DNA of 64,000 nt. Origin: Paenibacillus oleatilyticus (GTDB taxonomy: Bacteria; Bacillota; Bacilli; Paenibacillales; NBRC-103111). The notes below the pieces were generated by a model that had not been told where the DNA came from, made no database searches, and saw nothing but the letters and a program-made list of their open reading frames with translations. Positions within the stretch are counted from its first letter, which is position 1; each line of letters begins with the position of its first letter. The DNA lies in NCBI RefSeq assembly GCF_018998565.1, contig NZ_JAHNZO010000004.1, positions 186,001-250,000 of the forward strand, written 5' to 3'. A program made the position numbers and the translations under genes. Positions 8,273 through 17,214 of the stretch are shown here, one piece after another.

Positions 8273-9271
8273 ATGACAAATCATGGTTTTTCCAGCGAAA
8301 TTGACATCTTGACTGAAGATCTGCTTATCCCCAGCGATACGCCGGGCATCGAGCTATCTATACGCAATAAACGTCCGGCTTCCATGGATACCTTCTCTAA
8401 CGAAAAAACGATTGTCATGGTTCATGGCGCTACTTATCCGATTGGCAGCCTGTATGACGTGGAGTTGGACGGGTTCACTTTCCTGGACTATCTGGCTAGA
8501 CATGGCTATGACGTTTACGCCGTGGATGTCCGCGGCTACGGCGGGTCGACCAGGCCTTCCGAGATGCAGCAGCCCGCTGATCTTAATCCGCCGCTTGTCC
8601 GTACGGAAACAGGGGTTCGAGATTTTGGCACTGCGGTTGACTTCGTTCTGAAGCGCCGAAATTTATCAAAAGTCAATATTTTGGGGATGTCTTGGGGAGG
8701 TACGGTTGCGGGAGCCTATACGAGCCGGAACAATGATAAGGTTAACAAGCTTTCGCTTATCGCGCCGCAGTGGTTAAGCTCCGGACCGGTTCCTATCGAT
8801 ACCGGCGGCCCGCTTGACTCGTATCGCCTTGTCGCTGTCGGCGGCATGAAAGAACGCTGGCTGAGCGCCGCTCCTGAACATAAGCGCAGCGATTTGATTC
8901 CGGAAGGCTGGTTTGAACAATGGGTTGAATCAACGCTTACTTCCGATCCCGGAAGCCAAAGCGTTCATCCCGGATATATCCGGGCGACCAATGGCCCTAT
9001 CCTAGACATCCGTGAATACTGGACGGCAGGCAATGCTTTCTACGATCCTGGGGCCATTACTGTTCCTGTCCTCCTTGTCCATGCAGAGTGGGATATCGAC
9101 GTTCCGCTGGAGCTGGCCCAGCATTTCTTCACTTCCCTAACCGGAGCCGCTTATCGCCGCTGGGTCGAAATCGGGGAAGGAACGCACATGGTTATGCTGG
9201 AGAAAAACAGGCTTCAGGCTTTCCAGGCCATCCGTGGTTTTTTGGATGAAGCCTACACACCGGCGAAATGA
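8273..9271 (+). CDS. Alpha/beta-hydrolase
   Basis: A 332-residue hydrolase. The nucleophile elbow is GMSWGG with Ser140; HGATYP (His51) fits the oxyanion-hole position, and the catalytic His is in EGTHMVMLEK near the C-terminus. The VHAEWDIDVPLE segment supplies the acid. The ATG at 8273 is preferred over a GTG at 8255 because GAGAGG lies at 8257-8262. It follows the metallo-hydrolase by 38 bases and is the second gene of that operon. The substrate is unknown; an ester or lactone would suit the pair. Confidence 0.87.
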   Translation: MTNHGFSSEIDILTEDLLIPSDTPGIELSIRNKRPASMDTFSNEKTIVMVHGATYPIGSLYDVELDGFTFLDYLARHGYDVYAVDVRGYGGSTRPSEMQQPADLNPPLVRTETGVRDFGTAVDFVLKRRNLSKVNILGMSWGGTVAGAYTSRNNDKVNKLSLIAPQWLSSGPVPIDTGGPLDSYRLVAVGGMKERWLSAAPEHKRSDLIPEGWFEQWVESTLTSDPGSQSVHPGYIRATNGPILDIREYWTAGNAFYDPGAITVPVLLVHAEWDIDVPLELAQHFFTSLTGAAYRRWVEIGEGTHMVMLEKNRLQAFQAIRGFLDEAYTPAK

Positions 9272-9320
9272 GGAAGTCTCAACAACAGCGAGTTTTCATG
9301 ATATCGCTTGCCTAACAAAA

Positions 9321-9345
9321 GGCCTGCGGCTTGTTGCCGCGGGCC
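9321..9345 (+). terminator. Probable terminator after the hydrolase operon
   Basis: GGCCTGCGGC (9321-9330) pairs with GCCGCGGGCC (9336-9345) with one G-T wobble, loop of five, followed by a weak T-containing tail (GTTATTAT). It lies between convergent genes. Confidence 0.55.
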
Positions 9346-9399
9346 GTTATTATGCGGAATCTGCGGGAGAGCTCTTTCATCCGGGATGGTGAATCCCCT

Positions 9400-10596
9400 T
9401 TATTTGACGACGCTTATGCAATCGTATTCGACGCAGCCCTTAACCCGGATGGTGAAAACGAACTCCGCCCCCCGGCGGCTTCCCGGCGCAAGCGCGATGT
9501 GGCCGCCCATGAGCTGTACGAGATTTTTGCAGATCGCCAGCCCCAGCCCCGTCCCGCCGTATTTGCGGGTTAAGGACGAGTCCACCTGCGTAAACGGCTG
9601 GAATAGCATGCCGCGCTTCTCCTCCGGGATGCCGATGCCCGTATCGGAGACGCGGAACTCCAGCTCCAGCTGCTCTTCCGAGTAGCTTAGCACCGCGACC
9701 GAGACGTGCACGCCGCCCTGCTCGGTAAACTTGACGGCATTGCCGACCAGGTTGATCAGCACCTGCCGCAGCCGTGATTCGTCGCCGATGATGCACTCGG
9801 GGATCGCCGGATCGACATCGTACGTAAGCTCCAGCGACTTGCTGCGGCTTTCGGCGTGGAACACCTCGTACGTTTCGATCAGGCTCGTCCTCAGGTTCAG
9901 CGGCTCTTCTTTGATCTCCATTTTGCCCGACTCGATCTTGGACAGGTCCAAAATATCGTTGATGACATAGAGCAGCGCGGCGCCGCTGCGACGAATCGTA
10001 TCGACATACTCGCGCTGTTCCGCGTTCAGGTCTGTCTCCACGAGCAGATCCGCCATGGCGATGACCCCGTTCAGCGGGGTCCGGATTTCATGGCTCATCA
10101 TCGCCAAAAAATTCGCTTTGGCCATGGCCGCCTGCTCGGCCGCTTCCTTCGCCCGCTGCAGCTCCCGGGTCCGCTCGTTCAGCAGCTCGGTTTGCTGCTG
10201 CAGCTTTTTTTGTGCCAAATAGATGCTGACGAACCCTTCGATCTTCGACTTCAGCGTGCGCGGCACGAACGGCTTCACGATATAATCGATCGCTCCGACG
10301 GAGTATGCCGTGAACGCCTGATCCTGCTCGTCCGGAGCCGCGGTGATGAAGATGATCGGCACCGCCCGCGTTTTTTCGCGCGATTTGATCCACTGGGCCG
10401 TCTCGAACCCGTCCATCCCCGGCATGTGCACATCGAGTACGATGACGGCGAATTCGTGCCTGAGCAGACAGCGCAGCGCCTCCTCCCCGGAGGTCGCCTT
10501 TTCCAGAATATAGTTCTGGTCCTCCAGCACCGCCTCAAGCGCAAGCAGGTTCTCCGGTTGATCGTCCACCAGCAAGATGCGGATCGGCACATCCAT
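9400..10596 (-). CDS. Receiver-histidine kinase hybrid without input domain
   Basis: A 398-residue cytoplasmic protein: receiver domain at residues 5-122 (phospho-acceptor Asp55 in [13 protein letters not shown], Lys in VKPF), coiled coil 125-160, dimerisation domain with His169 in [12 protein letters not shown], and an ATPase domain with N-box [15 protein letters not shown] and G-boxes DTGIGIPEE and [13 protein letters not shown]. It has no membrane or sensor segment, so it must be fed phosphate or protein contacts by a partner. It starts 12 bases after the CheR-type gene and is the last gene of the cluster, so the giant hybrid kinase or the phosphatase may be its partner. Confidence 0.9.
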   Translation of the reverse strand: MDVPIRILLVDDQPENLLALEAVLEDQNYILEKATSGEEALRCLLRHEFAVIVLDVHMPGMDGFETAQWIKSREKTRAVPIIFITAAPDEQDQAFTAYSVGAIDYIVKPFVPRTLKSKIEGFVSIYLAQKKLQQQTELLNERTRELQRAKEAAEQAAMAKANFLAMMSHEIRTPLNGVIAMADLLVETDLNAEQREYVDTIRRSGAALLYVINDILDLSKIESGKMEIKEEPLNLRTSLIETYEVFHAESRSKSLELTYDVDPAIPECIIGDESRLRQVLINLVGNAVKFTEQGGVHVSVAVLSYSEEQLELEFRVSDTGIGIPEEKRGMLFQPFTQVDSSLTRKYGGTGLGLAICKNLVQLMGGHIALAPGSRRGAEFVFTIRVKGCVEYDCISVVK

Positions 10597-10608
10597 ACAA
10601 ACCCCACC

Positions 10609-11529
10609 TCATTCAATCTTGCGAAATATTTTCTCCTGCGGATCCAGCGTCTCGTAATGCCCCGCATGCTTCGTAAACGTAATCGACTCCTTATGCCCCA
10701 AGACGAGAATCCCCTGCGGGCATAAGCTTTCGTAGAACAGATCGTGCGCATGGTTTTGCAGGATCGAATCGAAATATATCATGACATTGCGGCAAAAGAT
10801 GACGTGAAACTCGTTAAACGACCGGTCCGTCACCAGATTATGCTGCGCAAATACGATCCGCTCCCGCAAAAAAGGATGAAACACGGCTACATTCCCGGAT
10901 GCGCCATAATACCCCGAGAACGCATCCTTGCCTCCGGACAGCATGTAATTTTTGGTATATTCCTGCATTTTCTTGAGCGGGTAAGCAGCGCGCTCCGCCA
11001 CATGCAGCACCTCTTCGTTAATGTCGGTCGCATAGATGCGCGCCCGGTCGTACAACCCTTCCTCGTACAGCAAAATGGCGGTGGAGTATACCTCCTCCCC
11101 CGTCGAACAGCCCGCATGCCAGATACGGAAGGAAGGCAGCTCCCGCAGCAGCGGCACGACCCGCTCCCGGAACGCCGCGAACAAGCTCGGGTCCCGGTAC
11201 ATCTCGGTCACGTGAATGACCAGATCGTCCACCAGACGCTCCGCGCAGCTCCGATCGTGCAGCACCCGCTCCTGCAGGCCGGATACGGTGATCAGCTTCT
11301 CCGCGTAGACACGGTGCCAGATGCGCCGGCGGACGGACGGATACGCGTAATTGCGGAAGTCGAAGCCGTACAGCCGGTACAGCCCCTCCAGCAGCAATGC
11401 GATCTCGATGCGCTCCCGCTCCTCTTCTTCCCGGGTGCCCCGGCCTCCGTCCGCCTCCGAATAGACGGAGCCGAGCTTGCGCAGCACCCTCAAGTCCCCG
11501 GACTTTTGATCGTACAATCCGCCGCTCAT
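10609..11529 (-). CDS. CheR-type methyltransferase, RsbM-like
   Basis: A 306-residue SAM-dependent methyltransferase of the CheR family: an N-terminal helical CheR_N part (YGFDFRNYAYPSVRRRIWHR) and a Rossmann core with the SAM loop WHAGCSTGEEVYS, then ATDINEEVLHVAERA and the late FCRNVMIYFD. The ATG at 11529 overlaps the TGA of the hybrid kinase gene (ATGA), so translation is coupled. No chemotaxis genes are near. In Bacillus cereus a CheR-type enzyme beside a hybrid kinase, RsbM, methylates RsbK and damps SigB activation; the same arrangement here supports an RsbM role by inference. Confidence 0.87.
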   Translation of the reverse strand: MSGGLYDQKSGDLRVLRKLGSVYSEADGGRGTREEEERERIEIALLLEGLYRLYGFDFRNYAYPSVRRRIWHRVYAEKLITVSGLQERVLHDRSCAERLVDDLVIHVTEMYRDPSLFAAFRERVVPLLRELPSFRIWHAGCSTGEEVYSTAILLYEEGLYDRARIYATDINEEVLHVAERAAYPLKKMQEYTKNYMLSGGKDAFSGYYGASGNVAVFHPFLRERIVFAQHNLVTDRSFNEFHVIFCRNVMIYFDSILQNHAHDLFYESLCPQGILVLGHKESITFTKHAGHYETLDPQEKIFRKIE

Positions 11530-14500
11530 TTGTACAACCACACCCGCATAAGCGAGAGAAGCTGCTCGGTATGAACCGGCTTGGTAATATAATCGGAGGC
11601 TCCGGCTTGAATGCATTTATCGCGGTCGTCCTTCATCGCCTTGGCCGTCAGGGCGATGATCGGCAGCCGGTCGAACCGCTCGTCGCCGCGGATGGCGCGC
11701 ATCGCCTCGTAGCCGTCCATCTCCGGCATCATGATGTCCATCAGCACGAGATCGAAGTCCGGCTCCCGGTCCAGCGAATCGAGTGCCTGCCTGCCGGTCT
11801 CGGCGAACGCTACCTGCATACCGAGGCCCTCGAGCAGATTGGAAAGTGCGAACACGTTGCGGATGTCGTCGTCGACGAGCAGCACCTTCTTGCCCTTGAA
11901 TACCGTTTCGATGCTGTGCAGCTTCTGAAGCACCTGCTGCTTCTCTTCCGGCAGGTTCTCCTCGACGCGGTGCAGGAACAGCGACGTCTCGTCAAGCAGC
12001 CGCTCCGGCGACTTCACATCCTTGATGATGATCGATTCCGCATATTTCTTCAAACGCAGCTGCTCTTTCTTATCGAGCGTCTTGCCGGTATAAATCACAA
12101 TCGGCAGCCGCCGCAGCGCCTCGTCCGCTTTGACCCGGTCGAGCAGTTCGTAGACGGACGGCTCCGTCATTCCGTAATCGAGCACCATGCAGTCGAACGG
12201 CCGCGCCGCCAGCACCTCAAGCGCCTCCGCGCCGCCCGCGACGGCCGTAATTCGGACGTCGTCATGAGCGATCAGGTTCACCAAGCTCTCGCGCTGCTCT
12301 TCGTCCGGTTCGACAATGAGCAGATTACGCAGGTCGCGGTTCAGGAACGATAAAATATGCGTAAACGCCTGCTCCAAATGCTCTTTGCCGGAAGGCTTGC
12401 GCAGCCAGGCGATCGCTCCCATCGACAGTCCCTGATGCACCTCGTCCACGACGGAAATGACATGAACCGGAATATGGCGGGTGGAAGCGTCGTTCTTGAG
12501 CTGCACGAGCACGGACCAGCCGTCCATGACCGGCAGCTGGATATCGAGCAGAATCGCATCCGGCTGAAGGGTCTTGGCGAGCTGAAGTCCCTTATCCCCC
12601 TGCAGCGCGACGACCGCCTTGAAGCCCCGGCTCCTTGCCATGTCCAGCAGGATCGCGGCAAAATGCGCATCGTCCTCGATAATCAGCAGCACCCGGTCGC
12701 CTTCCGCAATGCTGTCGCGGTCGTCCGCGAAGGCAGTCACCGGCATTGCGCCGCTTTCGGCCGCTTGTGCGAGCGACAGCGGCGAAGGCAGCGGCCACCT
12801 ATCCGGGGCCTCCGCCGAGGGCGGCATAGCGGCTGGCGCCGCTTCGGCCGCGCCGGACGCCAGCCGCACGTCGTGCGGCAAGTACAGCGTAAACCGGCTG
12901 CCGCGGCCCTCCTCGCTCTCCAGCTCAATCGTTCCGCCGAGCAGCGAAGCCAGCTGTCGGCTGATCGAGAGGCCGAGTCCCGTCCCGCCGTACTTGCGGC
13001 TTGTTGTTCCGTCCGCCTGTTGGAATGCTTCGAAGATCAGCTGCTGCTTATCGGGAGAAATCCCGATGCCCGTATCCTCGACCTCGAAGGCAACCATCGG
13101 CCGAGGTTCCGCGAGCTGCCGTATGGTGAGGCGAACGCTCCCGGAATGTGTGAACTTGAAGGCGTTGGACAGCAAATTTTTCAAAATTTGCTTCAGCCGT
13201 CCGCTGTCCGTTTGTATCTGTCCCGGCGTCTTACCGCCAAAATCCACCTCGAAGGACAGCCCCTTGGACCGGGCCAGCGGTCCGAACGCTTTTCTCATCG
13301 ATTCGGCCGTCTCCTGCAGGCAGACCGTCTCCTCATGCAGCTCCATGCGGCCGGATTCGACCTTGGCCAAATCGAGCACATCGTCGATCAGCTTAAGCAA
13401 GTCGCAGCCGGACGAGTAGATCGTCTCGGCGTACTCCACCTGCTTGCCCGTCAAGTTACGCTCCTTGTTCTCTTTCAGCAGTTGGGAAAGGATCAGCAAG
13501 CTGTTGAGCGGCGTCCGCAGCTCGTGCGACATGTTCGCCAAAAATTCCGACTTGTACCTGGAAGCCAGTGCCAGCTCCAGCGTCTGCTTCTCCAGCTTCT
13601 CCTTGGCCAGCTCGATCTGCCGGTTGATCTCCTCCGTCTCCCGGACTTGCTCTTCCAGCTCCGCGGTCTTGCGGACCAGAGCGTCATTGCTCTGCTCCAG
13701 CTCCTCCTGCTGCCGCTGCAGCTGCTCCTCTGACACCCGCAGCGCCCGCGTCTGCTCCTCAAGCTTCTCATTGGAAGCCTTGAGCTCATCCTGCTGGGAC
13801 AGCAGTTCTTCCGACTGGGTCTGCAATTCGTCGGTCAGCGCCTGATGAATCCGCAGCAGCTCCTCGATCCTCAGTCGTCCCATTAAGGCGTTCAATGTCA
13901 CGCCCAAGTTTTCGCTCGTCTGCTTGATCAGCTTCTGCTCCAGCTCCGAGAACGTCTTCAGCGACACCAGTTCGAACACCGCGATCACTTCGTCGTCATA
14001 CTCGATCGGCTGCACCGTCAGGGTCAGCGGCTCCAGCTCGCCGAAGGCGGAGCGGATCGCACCGTATTGTCCGGCGACGCCTTCTACCGTGATGGGCTTG
14101 CCGTCCTTCGCGCACTGCCCGACGAGCCCTTCTCCGAGCGGAAGCTCGGCAGCGGCCGTGCTTTCCGAACGGGCGTATGTGCCGGCAAGCACCAGCTTGT
14201 TGCCGTTCGGCGTCTGCTTCAGCACATAGAGCGCCCCGTCCTGCGCGCCGACGATCCGGGCCAGCTCGCCGATGAACGTTTGCGCCATCTCCTCGACCTT
14301 CCGCGAATCCTCCAGCATCGCATACATATGCGCGATCTGAGTTTGCAGCCACAGCATATCTTCATTCATTCTATGCAGCGCCCGCTCGCTTGCCGTTGCT
14401 TGCTCCAGATCGTCCGCCAGCCGATTGAACACACCCGCAAGCTTGCCGAATTCGTCATTGGACGTAATGGGCACCCGGTAAGCCGCTTCCCCCCATTTCC

Positions 14501-15176
14501 CGTTCGCAAAATTCGTAAGCATCGCCGAGAGAATGTTCAGCCCCCGGCTAAACCCGAGCACGATCCACAGCACAATCGCCACGCTCAGCATCAAGCCGAC
14601 CAGCGTCAGCAGCCCGGTATACGTCAACGTCTGTTGGTTGTCACTCAGCGCCTGCGTGATAGCCGCATCCATCGCTTCATTGTGGAAATTCGTCAAATTG
14701 CCCATGCTGCTTGTAAAATTATCCTGCAGCTCAATCCCCACGTTCGTGCGAAGCGCGTTGGCCTCCGCTTGTTTGCCGCTTTGGTTCAGACGGACGACTT
14801 GGTCCTTAAAGTCCAAGAAGCGTTTGCCGTGCAGCAGAACTTCGTCGGCCAGCTCCCGTTCCTTCCCTTCCTTGGAAAAGTTGTCAATCTGCTGAAGGCC
14901 TTGCATGACCTTGCCGCTGACCGTCTTGACGACTTCGGCATTCTTCTTATCGCTGTCGTCCGAGTCGATCAAGAGCAAATTCACGATGCCCTTGGCAAGC
15001 TCCGCCGCGTCATTGCGCACCTGCGTGCTGATCCGCACCTTCTGGTACCGGTTCTCATAAATTTCCTTAATACTGGAATCCGTGCCTGTCAGCCGGTTCA
15101 GGCCGACGCCCGCCAAAGCAAAAATCAGCACCAGCAGGATGCCGAATCCCATAAACAGCTTCGTTTTCATCTTCAT
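11526..15176 (-). CDS. Giant membrane hybrid histidine kinase with three receiver domains, RsbK-like
   Basis: A 1216-residue protein. Transmembrane helix 7-29, an extracellular four-helix segment to about 185, second helix about 187-209, HAMP to about 262, GAF about 290-435, long glutamate-rich coiled coil to about 540, dimerisation domain with His551 (MSHELRTPLN), ATPase domain about 655-775, an Ala/Pro linker, then three receivers with acceptor Asp878, Asp1000 and Asp1147. The middle receiver is divergent (MVLDYGMTEPSV) and may be regulatory only. It is followed by a coupled CheR-type methyltransferase and preceded by a receiver-phosphatase, as in the B. cereus RsbK pathway, whose kinase also combines an extracellular sensor, GAF and receiver modules. 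The signal sensed is unknown. Confidence 0.92.
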   Translation of the reverse strand: MKMKTKLFMGFGILLVLIFALAGVGLNRLTGTDSSIKEIYENRYQKVRISTQVRNDAAELAKGIVNLLLIDSDDSDKKNAEVVKTVSGKVMQGLQQIDNFSKEGKERELADEVLLHGKRFLDFKDQVVRLNQSGKQAEANALRTNVGIELQDNFTSSMGNLTNFHNEAMDAAITQALSDNQQTLTYTGLLTLVGLMLSVAIVLWIVLGFSRGLNILSAMLTNFANGKWGEAAYRVPITSNDEFGKLAGVFNRLADDLEQATASERALHRMNEDMLWLQTQIAHMYAMLEDSRKVEEMAQTFIGELARIVGAQDGALYVLKQTPNGNKLVLAGTYARSESTAAAELPLGEGLVGQCAKDGKPITVEGVAGQYGAIRSAFGELEPLTLTVQPIEYDDEVIAVFELVSLKTFSELEQKLIKQTSENLGVTLNALMGRLRIEELLRIHQALTDELQTQSEELLSQQDELKASNEKLEEQTRALRVSEEQLQRQQEELEQSNDALVRKTAELEEQVRETEEINRQIELAKEKLEKQTLELALASRYKSEFLANMSHELRTPLNSLLILSQLLKENKERNLTGKQVEYAETIYSSGCDLLKLIDDVLDLAKVESGRMELHEETVCLQETAESMRKAFGPLARSKGLSFEVDFGGKTPGQIQTDSGRLKQILKNLLSNAFKFTHSGSVRLTIRQLAEPRPMVAFEVEDTGIGISPDKQQLIFEAFQQADGTTSRKYGGTGLGLSISRQLASLLGGTIELESEEGRGSRFTLYLPHDVRLASGAAEAAPAAMPPSAEAPDRWPLPSPLSLAQAAESGAMPVTAFADDRDSIAEGDRVLLIIEDDAHFAAILLDMARSRGFKAVVALQGDKGLQLAKTLQPDAILLDIQLPVMDGWSVLVQLKNDASTRHIPVHVISVVDEVHQGLSMGAIAWLRKPSGKEHLEQAFTHILSFLNRDLRNLLIVEPDEEQRESLVNLIAHDDVRITAVAGGAEALEVLAARPFDCMVLDYGMTEPSVYELLDRVKADEALRRLPIVIYTGKTLDKKEQLRLKKYAESIIIKDVKSPERLLDETSLFLHRVEENLPEEKQQVLQKLHSIETVFKGKKVLLVDDDIRNVFALSNLLEGLGMQVAFAETGRQALDSLDREPDFDLVLMDIMMPEMDGYEAMRAIRGDERFDRLPIIALTAKAMKDDRDKCIQAGASDYITKPVHTEQLLSLMRVWLYK

Positions 15177-15240
15177 CAGCTCATTCCCTCTCCCGTCCCT
15201 TTCTCTCTCTCTTCGTATTATCTTTATTCATGGCCGCCAT

Positions 15241-16398
15241 CTACGTAGCGGTGATCAGCACCATGCAAATATCGTCGCTCTGCGCCTCCCTTACATCCTG
15301 CGGCAGCAGGGTCTCGACCAGGCATTCGGGGCTTGGCGCCTGATGAATGCAGCTTTGCAGACGCAGCGCCAGCAGATCCGACTCCGCTGCGTCCTCCGGG
15401 TAAGCGTCCGGCAGCGGTAGCGCCTCCAATAGCCCATCCGTATACAAGGCGATCCGGATCGGCTGTTCATAGGTGAAGATGCTCTTCGTAATCTCCATCT
15501 GATCGAAGAAGCCGACGGCGCAGCTTCCCTGATTGAGCGCCACCGGCGCTTTTCCCTCTTCAAAAAGAAACCCGGGCGGATGGCCCGCGTTCACATATTC
15601 GATTGTCTTGCTCTGGGTATCGATCAGCAAATAAATCGCCGTAAAATAATAGCTGACCGACGGATTTTTATGATTGAGCTGGTTCATGTACCGGTTCAGC
15701 TCCGTCACGACGAACTCCGGCGAAACGAAGCGTGTGATCGTGTCCTGCATGACCGAGGAGATGAACATGCACACCAGCGAAGATGAAATCCCGTGGCCCA
15801 TAATGTCCAGGATGATGACGCCGTGCCGGTCCTCGTCAATCCGGTACCATGCGTAAAAATCACCCGCCAGCTCGAACGACGGGTAATACGCGGCGCTGAT
15901 TTCCAGCCGGTCCTTCTTGAGGGGCGGGCTGAGCACGCTGCCCTGCACTTGTCTGGCCAGCTCCAGCTCCTCGCGGATACGGGCATCGTTCTCCTTGTGC
16001 CAATCCTTCTCGTATTTGAGGCGCAGCGCCGAACGAATCCGCGCGATCAGCTCGATTTTGTTCACCGGCTTCATCACGTAATCCATCGCCCCGGCCTCCA
16101 TCGCCTCCGCCAGCTTGTTGGAATCGCCAAGCGCCGTCACGATAATCACCGGGATATCCTTGAGGCGTTCATCCTGCTGAATGCGACGGCACGCTTCGAT
16201 CCCGTCCATCTCCGGCATCATCATATCCATCAGGATCAAGTCGACCGGCACCTTGCCTCCGTCCGCATACTCGGTGAGGCGCTGCATCATTTCCACCGCC
16301 GAAGAGGCTTTCCAGAACGAGTCGTATCCTGCGCTTTTCAATATTTTTTCGATCACAATGAGATTGACCGGGTTGTCGTCCACGATGGCAATGTTCAT
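15241..16398 (-). CDS. Receiver-PP2C phosphatase, RsbY/RsbU-like
   Basis: A 385-residue protein: receiver domain with acceptor Asp58 (LILMDMMMPEMDG) and Lys in VMKPVNK, a coiled-coil linker near residues 130-160, and a SpoIIE/PP2C serine phosphatase domain with the metal-binding motifs LAGDFYAW, ILDIMGHGISS and YTDGLLEA. In characterised systems this architecture dephosphorylates RsbV once its receiver is phosphorylated. It lies 64 bases upstream of the giant hybrid kinase on the same strand. A TATAAT -10 box and a hairpin leader precede it. I infer that it takes phosphate from the hybrid kinase and acts on the RsbV at 3293-3628. Confidence 0.9.
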   Translation of the reverse strand: MNIAIVDDNPVNLIVIEKILKSAGYDSFWKASSAVEMMQRLTEYADGGKVPVDLILMDMMMPEMDGIEACRRIQQDERLKDIPVIIVTALGDSNKLAEAMEAGAMDYVMKPVNKIELIARIRSALRLKYEKDWHKENDARIREELELARQVQGSVLSPPLKKDRLEISAAYYPSFELAGDFYAWYRIDEDRHGVIILDIMGHGISSSLVCMFISSVMQDTITRFVSPEFVVTELNRYMNQLNHKNPSVSYYFTAIYLLIDTQSKTIEYVNAGHPPGFLFEEGKAPVALNQGSCAVGFFDQMEITKSIFTYEQPIRIALYTDGLLEALPLPDAYPEDAAESDLLALRLQSCIHQAPSPECLVETLLPQDVREAQSDDICMVLITAT

Positions 16399-16430
16399 AC
16401 CTTATTCGTCTCTCCCTTGTCCGTGTGCAT

Positions 16431-16452
16431 CCTTTGCCCTCGATGGCAAAGG
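16431..16452 (-). other. Hairpin in the leader of the receiver-phosphatase gene
   Basis: Perfect 8-bp stem CCTTTGCC (16431-16438) and GGCAAAGG (16445-16452) with a six-base loop, between the -10 box at 16465-16470 and the start at 16398. No U-run follows on the transcript, so it is not an obvious terminator. A role in transcript stability or leader control is possible. Confidence 0.4.
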
Positions 16453-16464
16453 TCCGTTCTTACC

Positions 16465-16470
16465 ATTATA
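16465..16470 (-). promoter_or_regulatory. -10 box (TATAAT) of the phosphatase-kinase-methyltransferase operon
   Basis: A perfect TATAAT on the minus strand 67 bases before the start at 16398, in a T/A-rich setting. The -35 is weak (around TTAATT), so activation may be needed. Confidence 0.5.
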
Positions 16471-16526
16471 GCTTTTTTTTAAGCTTAATTAACCGAAAAC
16501 GGAACGTTTGAATCAGCCCGAGAATT

Positions 16527-16551
16527 GTTTCGGTCCAGAAAATCCGGGTTA
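16527..16551 (+). promoter_or_regulatory. Candidate SigB-type promoter for the second YflT-like gene
   Basis: GTTTCG, 13 bases, GGGTTA, about 105 bases before the start at 16657. It closely matches the layout found ahead of glgC. It was identified by eye against the Bacillus SigB consensus. Confidence 0.4.
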
Positions 16552-16656
16552 ATGAAGCATAAGCCGGACCGATCCGGACGGCTGGCCAACTCCATGGCAG
16601 ACATGCCCGGCGAAGTCCGAACGCATGATCTGAACCGATTCGAGGAGGGACGACTC

Positions 16657-17112
16657 ATGAGGACAAAAGTGAAGCTGGTAGAAGGTGAAGAGTACGCCAT
16701 CCGCGCCATTCGGGGCTTTCGTGAGGAAGGCCATTCCCTAAATGAAATTTATGTGCTGGCGCATGACGATGACCGGACCGAAGGGCTCAGCCGCTTGACC
16801 GATACGAATACGATCGGCGTGATGGAGGAAGGGATGGCGACTGCCTTCGCCAACCTGTTCCGCTCCCGCGGCGATCAGCTCCGGGCGAAGATGGAATCGC
16901 TCGGCATCTCCGCGCTGGAGGCGGAGCGGTACGAGAAGGAGCTGGACAAGGGGCGCATTATGGTGCTCGTCTGGTACGAGGACGATACCCGCACCTTCGA
17001 GCGGACGGACGAAGACCTGGTCCGCCGCCGCGAGCACCCCGAGGACGTGGCAATTCCTCCGATGGGCGGCATTTACATGTCGGGTCCAGGCGGCCCGGGC
17101 GGCACCGTGTAG
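16657..17112 (+). CDS. General stress protein, YflT-domain, with C-terminal extension
   Basis: A 151-residue paralogue of the YflT-type protein at 4751-5092. The ATG at 16657 is chosen because GAGGAGGG lies about seven bases ahead. The core runs MRTKVKLVEGEEYAIRAIRG to AERYEKELDKGRIMVLVWY; the last 45 residues are an acidic/Gly-rich tail with ERTDEDLVRRREHPED and GPGGPGG. Its function is unknown beyond family membership in stress regulons. It is divergent from the phosphatase operon, with a possible SigB-type promoter in the gap. That both YflT genes flank the signalling block supports a shared stress regulon. Confidence 0.85.
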   Translation: MRTKVKLVEGEEYAIRAIRGFREEGHSLNEIYVLAHDDDRTEGLSRLTDTNTIGVMEEGMATAFANLFRSRGDQLRAKMESLGISALEAERYEKELDKGRIMVLVWYEDDTRTFERTDEDLVRRREHPEDVAIPPMGGIYMSGPGGPGGTV

Positions 17113-17214
17113 AGCGCTTGTCGGCTGTCACGGCAGGCCTGAAGCTCCCCCCGCTTGAGGTAAGCCGTTCCTGACCGGGGCCGACGGGCACTGAACGTTT
17201 CCGCCCAAACCAAA

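Noticed and set aside
9400..11529. Reading the CheR-type gene and the receiver-kinase as chemotaxis genes
   Set aside because: No cheA, cheW, cheB or receptor gene is nearby and the CheR gene is coupled to a hybrid kinase, as in the RsbK-RsbM pair.
12357..13733. Long plus-strand frame opposite the giant hybrid kinase
   Set aside because: Composition is shadow-like (Arg, Gln, Leu runs), with no start signal, and the minus-strand kinase motifs are unambiguous.
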